This document shows, in pieces, positions 12,401 through 22,034 of a stretch of 29,726 nt of DNA. Source of the DNA: Apophysomyces variabilis (lineage: Eukaryota; Mucoromycota; Mucoromycetes; Mucorales; Mucoraceae). The position numbers and the translations under genes were made by a program. Below the pieces are notes generated by a model, which was given only the letters and a program-made list of their open reading frames with translations, was not told the DNA's origin and ran no database searches. Each line of letters starts with the position of its first letter. The stretch's first letter is position 1. The stretch lies in NCBI GenBank assembly GCA_002749535.1, contig MZZL01000076.1:1-29726 (forward strand), written 5' to 3'.

Positions 12401-12763
12401 AAGAGCAAAGAACATGGTAATCATATTATCGTACGGTCTATAGACGACGGTATACGAAGCGACGCTTCATACATGACCAATTTAGCTTCGGTATCTGAAC
12501 TCTAAAACTCCTCTGTGACTCAAATAAAGCGTTAAAATTGTTTCTCAGTCTCAGAGTACCTGTTTCTCTTACCTGAGGCATAGGTCCTGATAACTCCTGT
12601 CATAGCGACAGGTCCCGGTTCTCTCAACCTTCATTGTCATAAGAACTATTATCGCAAGGGCAGAACTACTACTTACTCTTCACAGAGCTTCCGAGAAGAA
12701 TTCACGCACCTTTAACGTCAGGACACATGATGAATACGCAATAATTATTTGATAGAAGCCGAC
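12242..12763. other. 3' flank of the intact Fanzor; candidate guide-RNA region
   Basis: About 0.5 kb immediately downstream of the Fanzor stop on its coding strand. Fanzor and TnpB guide RNAs usually derive from the 3' part or 3' flank of the locus, so this is where one would look. Visible structure: a 6-bp hairpin CCTGTC/GACAGG with a 5-nt loop (12596-12612), and an imperfect palindrome around GAAGCG/CGCTTC (about 12450-12472). No coding frame is supported and no terminal inverted repeats were found by eye. Confidence 0.3.
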
Positions 12764-15700
12764 TTACCAAAAATTGGTGGCGCCGGGAACAAACGGTTTT
12801 CCAGCCGAGAATATGCTGGGGTCAAATGGGGTCAACGTGCTTCTGTTTGCTGATAGGATGTTACTGGCAGATGCCAGACCTATTGCTACAGCCGCTTGAA
12901 CATCTCTGTTTTGCGTGGCATGGCCGGACTGGTACGCCGGACAGCAGGGGTTTACGCATTGTGAGGCACCGTTTACTCTCACAGTCTTCCACTGTCTGCT
13001 CTTTCTTCGCCGTGCTTTAGCTCGTTCAACTCGTTCAAAACAGTAGACGCATAACTGGGAACTTCTGTGTTCATTGGTCATGGATACAGGCACATATCGG
13101 CGATGACGTTTACGGAGCCATTTTCCCCCTCGTTTTAAATGTCCTTTCAGACGTAGACCGACTCCAGTTCCTTGAGTGCCGATGGCCATAATCGGTAAAG
13201 CCTTTTGGCGCCCATCGGTCTGTGTCGTCGCTGCAGCCTTAATAAACTTGCGCTCTTGGGCGGCCACTTGATCATAGATGCGATCCGTATACAGTTTTTG
13301 TGTGCGCTTTTCATGCTCTGCCCGATTCGAATGATAGAAAGCTCGCAATTCTCTTCGGCAGTTCCTCTTTACCTACATGTATGTTATTATGAGTTAGAGG
13401 CAGAAGGAAGCCGAAGGATAATACCGCTTGCGACTCTAAAACTTGCTCCACCGTGGTTGCTGAGGCGGATGATCTTTTCGATAGCGTCTTCTCTGCACTG
13501 ATAACCGCAGGGTTATTCTAAAGACAAAGTGAGTCAACCTAAAACTTAGCGGCTATCTTTATCATACCTTTTTCCTCCTCTCTCTTTTTTTGCGAAAACT
13601 CCTACATAAGGTTTTCTCCTCCAGATAACCAGCTGTGATTCTCATCGGCTTAGGAAGCGTAGACATTTCTTTAGGAATAGACACAGGCGTCTGCCCGTCA
13701 CCAAATTGGCGATTATACAGGTCGAAATGTAGACGAGCGCGTTCCATAGTGACCGGCACCGTTGTCGCCAAAGTCCTCAAGCCATAGTCCGTTCCGCCAA
13801 AAGTAATAGTCTTCTTGGGATCCTGCTTGACTTCTTGATGCAGCTCTGAGATGTCCAGAAACTCTGTATTGGCTTCGCAACCTGGGCGATTCCAACTCGC
13901 AACTTTACATAGCTTAGTCTCCTGTTCTTGTTCATCATCTTTTGGTTTCGTCTCTTTGTTCGTTTGTTGCTTCTTCAGAATATCCAGCTGCTATAGTTTC
14001 GTTTATTTTCTTGTTTAGCTAATGCATATGATATTCTTCACTTACCTTCTGATATATGTATCGCAGTCTTCGTTGATCCGCGAGCTGTGACCTTATCTTG
14101 CTTAGTTCAGATTGGCTCTTTGCGCGCTCGAGTTTAGCCGCCTTTAAATCTTTATATATGTCGGTCTGTTTCTGTTTCGCTCTGGAATCATAGATATCGA
14201 ATTTCTCACTCTTACGCTTATCGCGGACTTTTCTTCGAGCTACGTCCTTGCTTCTCCGATAACTCTCCATTCGGCTTTCGACGACTTCCTCCCTCTGCCG
14301 CAACGCGTTTTTTATCTGCTTTTCAGCCGACTCCAGAGCTTTCACCCTCTGTTTTGCATCTTCTAATGAGCATGTAATATTGGCGATGTCTAAGCCGGAT
14401 TTATCTTCAAATTGACTACTTGCGCTATCTGCACGCTTTCCTTTCGACTTTTTCTTTCTTTCTTCGTAGTGAGAAGTATCTATAACCCTCCCTTTTTTTA
14501 CATCACCGTCAATCACGGCCATTTGATGAGGTGTAATGGTGATTCGCCACCGCGGTTCCAAACCTCGAGTATTGCAAATATGCTTAACTTTTTCTTGATC
14601 AAAGAAGGAACCAATCACAGCAGATTTGTTCGTACGAGCTTCTCTGATATTGTCGATTGTGCTTCCATCTTCTTTGTATAGATTGAACTTTGCAGAATTG
14701 GAACCAAACATCTCATACATGGACGCCGCATCGAGAGGTAGAGCATGGATTGAGGCAGGGCTGATAGTTGGGCAGATATTTGCAGTGAACTTGGAATATC
14801 CTGTCGCATGAAGAATCGCATTTGATAACAAAACAAATCGCAAACGAAGAGATATTGCGCTGCTTAATCGACCTTTCGGCACGTATGGTCTAAGTGCGTT
14901 TGCAAGTTTCACGACGATATCTATCTCGACCTTCTGGAGCTCATCGTTGTCGTTCCATATATCCGACACATCACTAGCTTGTACGTTCCCGTCGATGTCT
15001 GTTGACAGCAGTAGTTTCTTGGTGATAGCTTGGATTCTTATCAACCTTCTTCTGCTGGGTTCTTTCTTCAGTGTCTTTATCTCAACTTCTTCCAACTCGT
15101 CCTGTGCCTCTTCGATCGCTGTTTCTATCGTCTCTTCGATTCCTTCATCATCCATGACACTGATATCGGCTGAAATAGCTAACTTGTCCATATCGCCTCT
15201 TGCCTAATTGACGTTTGTTCAGCTCATATATCAACGTTATGACAAGTAATTCTCACCTCTTCATCTTTTTGATGTGGCTGGTTATCAGCCTTTTTAGGCC
15301 TGTACTTTTCCTTTGCCTGTTTCTCCAGTCGTCTGATTGCTTCGACGCATGACTTCTTCCGCTGCAAAAGATTGGCTCTTTGATTCCCATCCATTTCTAT
15401 TCCCAAGCGCTTCTCCAGCCGTCGCAAACTTTTGCGTTCTTGTTTTAGTCTACCTTTTATCTTGCGTCTGCGCCATTCTTTTTTTCTCCGCATCGTTCTG
15501 GAGCTCTCTTCCCGCTGCTTTTCCTTTTCTTGTAGTTTTTTCTCGGTAATTTCCTGAATCTTCTTTTCTCGTTCAGAGGCAAGATTGATCCTGAGCAGGA
15601 TACGAAGCAAGTGATTAATTGATTTGTGGAATAATCCGCCTGCCCACATGTTCTGCAGGTCTGTGGCATACTGCTTCAACTGGAAGTGCATGACGGTGCT

Positions 15701-16747
15701 TAAGCCTGCAGGTGGTTTTGGCAAGTCCTTCAAGCCTTGGTGCTGTAAGGAAGACCAGAAAGATTTTCCTTGAGCTTTGTAGCTTTGTCTTCCAAAATAG
15801 TCTGAATGAAGGAACTGTAGATGTGCTTCGGTAAAGAGGTTTAGGAATTCGTCATTGTGTTTTTTCGACAAAGCTTTTACATAATTCTTGATGTTATCAG
15901 GCATTGGGGCCACAGCTATTGCCAATTCTGAGTTCAAAAGTTCTGGATGTCGAATCCACTCTTCATGTATGACATCCAAAACATTAAATGTCTTGCCATC
16001 TTGTTGATAGTGCGCTTGCTTTGACTCTGCATCCAAGACTACCGAGCCGGATGCGTACTTGAGCATGGTTGCATGTACTGCGGTTCCCAGCTCAGAAGCG
16101 TAGTTGGTGGCCTGTTCGGATGTGATAGCAATGGTCTCAAGAAATGTCTGCTTCACTTGATTGTCAAGGTCTTCTCGTAAGATTTTTGATAATCTAACGG
16201 AACATGTTCGTATTATTTCTTTTTCCTCTTTACTGTCGTCATTCACAGTAACTTCTTTGCTGGAACCAGCTTCTTCTACTTCTCCGTGCTCCTCAAGTCT
16301 CGCCCGTGCTTCCGCCACGGCGTCATTGAAATGAGCTGCAGCGTAATCTCTCCAAAGCTTGCCGATTGATGCTGGCTCAGGATAGTGAAAACAGAGGGTT
16401 CTACGAATCGTTCCCCGTGTTACATTTATTGAGTCATCGGCTTGCTCGAGTGAAGTTCTTGGGACACGATCCGCTTTCTCTAAACGCGTTCGTAGCTCTT
16501 GCAGGATTTTGTTGGTTTTTGCTTGTTTTTCAACTTCTGACTGAAATCTCGCTTTCTTTGCCGTGTTTTTCCTTGGTTTATCCTCAAGTTCTTTTGAAAT
16601 GATTGTAACTAACTGGTTCTGAAACACGTCGTGCAAGGCTTCAATCGCCTTGTCCAAGGATATATTTGATTGAATTACTCTCTTTCTTTTGCGTTTGTTT
16701 TCTCGTATTTGCGGGTGCGGTACTTGCATGGCTGACAAACGGAACAT
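12764..16747 (-). CDS. Fanzor (eukaryotic TnpB-like, RuvC-type putative RNA-guided endonuclease), apparently intact
   Basis: Putative transposon-encoded RNA-guided DNA endonuclease. Proposed exons: 16747-15257, 15203-14046, 13990-13568, 13517-13425 and 13372-12764. They total 3,774 nt (1,257 aa), with four GT-AG introns of 50-55 nt, all phase 0. RuvC-I is FGGTDYGLRTLATTVPV with Asp about 951. The RuvC-II-equivalent Glu is in TNEHRSSQ (about 1156), and RuvC-III is QNRDVQAAVAI (Asp about 1212). The zinc site between them has CVYC (about 1163-1166) and a CVNPCC pair (about 1194-1199). Residues 1-880 form a very long extension with two highly charged, probably coiled-coil or RNA-binding stretches (about 390-490 and 750-880). 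That is much longer than most Fanzors. No internal stop is needed once introns are removed. The stop TAA lies inside a perfect GTAAGT donor-like sequence, so the extreme C-terminus could differ. An ATG six codons in is an alternative start. Assignment rests on motif order and spacing, not a database search. Confidence 0.82.
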
Positions 16748-19225
16748 GTTTTGTTAGTTCAGTTTATGTACATCTCATTCAACGGGAATTCACCTCAAAC
16801 AACGAAAATATTGTTATCATAAGAGAAAGAGCAGTGTAACAATTTCAGTTGTCAATTGGTGAAGTCAGTTCGGCATGATGATCTTGTAACTAGTCTATTT
16901 TTAGATGAGCAACTCTGACTGGATAAACATTTGAACAAAGAAGTTTCAGGTCTTTTATGTATAGTCATTTGAGGAGGAAACTGAAAATGCATAAAAGCCA
17001 AGGCACAGGACAGCAGAAAATGTTATAATCATTCGTAGGATCAGCTGCAAATGAACCAACAATTAATCTCTGGTCGACTCCAGCTACGAACTTTCTTCTA
17101 ATAGTATCAGGTTATGGTATTCAAGACCATGATTAACCTTCATGACTCTGACATTGTATTCAGATCATTGAGTTAGAGTACCGGTGCCTGTCTGAGATAT
17201 AATTACCAAATCATTAACACATGAACTTGTCTGATTCATCCCTGCTGTATTATCTCACGATCGTAGTTCTTATCATATCTATTCAGATATGGAATATACC
17301 AAGTATTGTACTAAAGTATCAACCATATTTTAGCCTGGTTATCACTCTACTGTTGTCCATTCTATCAGAATTCGACAGAAGAGATGATTTCCCTCTGGAT
17401 CTCACTCCGCTTGAGTCTCAGGACTGAGGGAATACCCACTCGGTATTTTCCACCAAAATGCGCGTGAAGCAAAATAAACGTTCTATGATACAGTCGACTA
17501 CTTTAACTATGCACAGTTTCTATTCCACACGGGTCGTTTGCACAGTATTCTATTCCCTTAGCTTGATTGGCGGAGCTGCTACTGGTTTTTTGAAGATTCC
17601 ACCGAAAATTTGTTTGAAGTATCGGAGAGTCAAATTTTGCAGAATCATCCAATCAAACCATGAAGATTCCATTGAGATTTTAAATCAGAATCGTGTGCTC
17701 GTTCAGGGGCAAGCGTAACTCCATCAGGAAGACATAGATACCATTTCACTAATTAGAAGATAATTCTAAACGACCCAGTGGTTAGAACAGTTGAGGATAC
17801 TGGAAAATATCACCAAAAACAGTGTAGCCGATTTTGTTTGTGTAATGCAAAACGCCAGATGTCTGTATGATGTACGGAAAGACAGTAAGTAAAGGTTGAA
17901 CTTTATCAAATATATCAATTACAATACAAAACAAAATCAGTAGTAATTTTCAACGTAAATAGTTTGAATTACTGAGTATTACGTCGAGACATACTGTTTA
18001 TTGACTACTAGATTAGGATCGTAGTAGAGGATTATAGGGCTACAAATCCGGGGTCAGAATGGATACAGCTGAAAAAGAGTTCTTTATTCTCTAAGCGCAG
18101 ATTAATTAAATAGCTGGCTGTCAATTCTACTTCTACTTTCTACTTTTGGCTAATACTATACCACATCTCATGGAGGCTTACGTGATATTTAAAGCAAGCC
18201 ATGGTTCCCCAACCGTCTGACCCTTGTTCTCAATATCTTGTAGATTCCCTCACGAACAAAATGATCACAGAACTTTTGTTTATTCTACCATATCAGCTTC
18301 TACATACGTGAGGTCTCATCCATAGCTGCCCCGCTGTGTTCAACAAATGAGAGTAGCACTTCCTATTTGGGACCGCTATTCACGGTAGTCGGTCATCACA
18401 AGAATAAGAAAATGAAAGACTTAAAGAAGTCCACTAAGTATGACCTGTTTTGTTTATAAAATGCGATCCAGAATGCATATCAAGGAAAGTTTGATTGTCC
18501 TTTCTAATGAAAACAACGATGAATTCATATTTTAGTGGTAAAGTTAACAATGAGTGTACAAATAATAGTATCAATGGCTCTTCTTTGAGCAGACGATGAC
18601 CACGAATGACACATCATACCTGTATCATCTCTAGATGAATTCATCTAATCTCATACACACTGGTCCATCCTCCTAAATCAGACAAATGAAACCTTACTGA
18701 CAGTGGCCGTCAAATGATTGCTCCCTTCTCTTCGGCAGTCAAGCAATTGTTCCCGACACGAGGCATCACATACCGCATCTTCCTATGCGATTTCTTTAAC
18801 TTTGACCGTTATATTGTTTTTATTTGGATCCATTTTCACCACTTTGCAATGGATGAAGTTTGGCAAAACTGTGGGTTCCAAATCATAGGTACGCATGAAT
18901 GGGGTATAAAAGGAAATGTTGTCAAATGCAAAACCTACTTCGTACTCAGTCACAGAAGACAATGATTTTGACAAACGAGAATATAATCCCTCTTTCTTTA
19001 GTCTACTTTTGCTTTTCCTTTCTCTTTCCCTTCAATCGTTCTCCATAATGACTGATTCCCTAATTTACGATTTTATAGACTTTCTATCGGCTCTTTTCAT
19101 TTCAGTCATTATATATGTCTATCCACCTTTGCTATTTGCAACATTTAAAAAAGCAGAAAATCTTCATAAAGAAGAGGAGGCCAAAACCAAAGGTTTGTCA
19201 TAAAGCCATAGACCTTAATACAAAA
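16748..19225. other. Spacer between the two divergent Fanzor loci
   Basis: About 2.5 kb of AT-rich DNA between the 5' ends of the intact minus-strand Fanzor and the decayed plus-strand Fanzor. Small open frames at 17221-17427, 17458-17718 and 18714-18965 (plus) and 18974-18783 (minus) have no recognised motif. It should contain the Fanzor promoter on the left. No terminal inverted repeats or target-site duplications were recognised by eye. Confidence 0.45.
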
Positions 19226-19379
19226 ATGAACCCGAAAGCTGTTTGTCGTCATTGTTGTGAAAACGGCGATAAACTAAAGACAAGTAAGGAATGTTGCCTT
19301 CATTGAATCAAATGAATGAGGTCAGTTTCTTCTTACTAATGCCTGATAATTTCACACTGATTCTGATACTTTACTGCAG

Positions 19380-21785
19380 TTGGGAAAAAATGAAAAGCAA
19401 CTGAGGTTGACACAGAAGAACAGAAGGCTGAAAAAAGAAAGGACGTACCTTAAGGGATGCGCTGAACGCGAACCCTGATGCCGCTCGTCGACGACGCCGG
19501 AACCGTACGATTAAACAAGAAATACAAGCGCGATATGGGAACAAAGTGGAAAGATTTTCACGAAAAATACTGTTTCAAAATGTCGTCCGTCCAGAGTACG
19601 CAACTCTTTTGCAAAGTCGCATCACGTCTTTATCGGAATTCATGCGCAATCTTATAATCCGAATGCAATTCTTTGTCAATGCATATATAATCGAATATAG
19701 CCAGAGAGAAATCCCAGTGTATCTGTACTCACAGAACTTTTGATATTCGATCGTACAACTGGTGATGAATATCTATGTGACGAACACCAATCCTCATATG
19801 CCAGACAACATTTATGATTTTTGGTATCAATTTCGCGAGCGGCATCCTGCTATTGTTTTCTCGAGAAATAACTTCACTGGATACAGTGATGCTCTTTCTG
19901 CGGCTTGCAAAACATTGTGAGATACTCATACAAACGACATTGTTGAAAATTTCCAACAAAGAGTTTGCGGATTCATCATTCATAGGCTTCAAATGCTTGT
20001 TCCAGTAAGGCAGCGCAACAGAAATTTATATGCCTGATACAATGACATTCTTATCGTTTCCTACTGCAGGATCTATCTAATTCGTCTGCAAGTCGGATCA
20101 CGTATAATTATCTGTACGAAAGCATTGCCGGTGATGAGCCAGCTTGGCCCTCATACTTGGAAAATGCGTCCTTCGACTTATTCCTTGCAATTGTTAACCT
20201 CCGTGATTTTCTTATTCCGTTGATGCCCCAAACGTGCACTCTCGAGGCTTTATCGGAACGACCTGGGGTATGTATCCCTGTATTGCGTGCTATATTAGAG
20301 ATGTACGAGCAAGAGCACCAACAGAGTGACGACGAGGAATCAGGCAATTTGCCTAGGCTGTTTTCACTAGCACCTCAACCTTCCTTCCACTTTCGCTTCG
20401 TCACCATTAATGCAAAGGCATTGAGGGCATTGGTTCAAGTCAGAAACGATACAGACGACTATGAAGGTAACTTGGAGATTTTTAACCAAGTCTTTGACTT
20501 GAACAAGTACGGCTTCCGAAGGTCAGTTGCCTATTATCTGAGAATAATGTACGAAGCTAAGCATCACTTTAGCATGAATTGCGGAACGTTCACAAATGAA
20601 ATCTGCACGGACGGTTTTAGTGTTGTTTTTCACTTTGCTCGCAGTGCAAAGCTTCGCATAGTTGAGCTTGAACTCGAAGATTTTACCACTGAGGACATCA
20701 ACAGATATTATCGTGTGTGTGGGATTGACCCTGGCGTGCAGCATCTATATACTGCGTCATATGGTGCTGGTGAAACAGAGCATGAAATCCGCCGCTGTTC
20801 GTCTGCAGAGTATTACTGTATGACTGGGTCGCCTCAAAGGGGTCAGCAGCTACTGAAACAAAAAAGACATCAGGGCATTGATACCATCGAGAGTAATTTT
20901 CCAAGTGCAAAAACATGCGATATCCGCAAATACAATGGACGAGTGGATTACTTTTTCCTGCACAAAGATGTGTTATTCAATTTCTACGGGCCAAATGACC
21001 GAGAGAGGCGGTTCCGCGACCATCAAGGCAGGCAACGAGCGGTAGAAGAATTGGCAAATATTTTGATAGATGGAGGCCGTAAATACAACCATCGGAAACG
21101 GAAGCATCGTGGTGCAAACCGAAAGAAACGTGAGAAGAATCGCGAGCAGCGTAGAAGGCACAAGAAGAACAATACCGGAAGATATTAAAGGAACAGATAT
21201 CAGGATAAAAGTAGTAATTATTCCCACAATGATAGAATACCCGAGCAACCATTATCTGCCGTGCGTTCTACAGTAAATGAAAGCCGTTGAGCCAGAAGCT
21301 GGAAGCAATCCCAACCAAATCCGGATAATAATGGAAAGATGCCATTGTTTGTATTTGGGGCGGGGATGTTTGGAAAGGGCAAGTGCCGATACAAAAGACA
21401 TCGAAAAGCGGCCGTAACAAATTATGCAGGAATTTGAAGAGACGCGAGGCTTGTGGCGAGGTGCTTGTAGTGGAGATAGACGAGTACCTCACATCACAGG
21501 TAACTGAGGCAATGTCATTTCATCCATGCTTGACTGAATATGAAATACAAATAGATTTGTCACAAGTGCAAAACGAAGACCTTATGCAATGTGGTTACTG
21601 AAGATGGTATCAAACACCATGGCATTCAAGACTGCAAAACCTGTAGAATGCGATGGAATCGTGATATTAATGCAAGCAAGAATATGTTCTACATTGCTCA
21701 ATCTATATGGAACGGCCATGGGCGCCCGGACGCGTTCCGCCGGCCGACACAAAACACCGCTACGAATACGGGACCCGAAAGGGTT
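19380..21785 (+). pseudogene. Decayed second Fanzor (TnpB-like) gene
   Basis: One frame can be followed from about 19470 to 21437. It is broken by in-frame stops at 19741-19743, 19918-19920, 21186-21188 and 21288-21290, then ends at 21435-21437 where the neighbouring frame takes over (a +/-1 shift near 21410-21430). Introns are predicted at 20005-20069 and 21500-21554. Catalytic signatures remain: RuvC-I VCGIDPGVQHLYTASYG (near 20719), FGAGMFGKG (near 21355), VVEIDEYLTSQ before the second intron, then ICHKC...CKTC zinc knuckles and WNRDINASKNM (RuvC-III, near 21655). A Lys/Arg-rich segment precedes 21188. A possible upstream exon with CRHCC (19226-19320) joined by an intron at 19321-19379 also contains stops, and an additional frameshift is needed near 19455. 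It differs from the minus-strand Fanzor in length and zinc-site spacing, so it belongs to another subfamily. Its ancestral role was presumably the same. Confidence 0.8.
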
Positions 21786-22034
21786 TAGATTTTTACGGTA
21801 GGAGTATTAGGCAGTGTTTCTAGTTAGAATTGTTTTCTAACGTTTATCTTTCGTAGGTGGTCACACCGGTAAGCTCACTATCACATTTTAATAGAGGATA
21901 ATCACTAACAGTTGTTGGGCAAGCTCTTTATAAATTTTATATCCAAATTGTCAAACAATTTTGGGCGGAATCTTCAAACAATTTTGGATGAAATCTTTAA
22001 AACTTTTGAATAAACCAGTATTGCTTAGGGAATC
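21786..22034 (+). other. 3' flank of the decayed Fanzor with hairpin; candidate remnant guide-RNA region
   Basis: Directly after the Fanzor stop lies a hairpin with stem GTTAGAA/TTCTAAC and a 5-nt loop (21823-21841). A motif TCAAACAATTTTGG occurs twice as a direct repeat around 21950-21990. By analogy with TnpB/Fanzor loci this is where the guide RNA would be encoded. No conservation test was possible. Confidence 0.3.

Noticed and set aside
12596..12612. Hairpin as a transcription terminator
   Set aside because: Rho-independent terminators are bacterial; the eukaryotic context makes this reading inappropriate.
14947..15207. Plus-strand ORF resembling a signal-anchored peptide
   Set aside because: Antisense to the acidic, helical second exon of the Fanzor.
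18480..18974. Possible Tc1/mariner transposase remnant on minus (a short stretch reading MPRVGNNCLTAEEKGAII before a stop)
   Set aside because: Only about 18 residues look familiar and nothing downstream continues the pattern; too short to call.
20977..21252. Two overlapping hydrophobic minus-strand ORFs of about 91 aa
   Set aside because: They are antisense to the Lys/Arg-rich segment of the decayed Fanzor, which reads as hydrophobic residues on the other strand.
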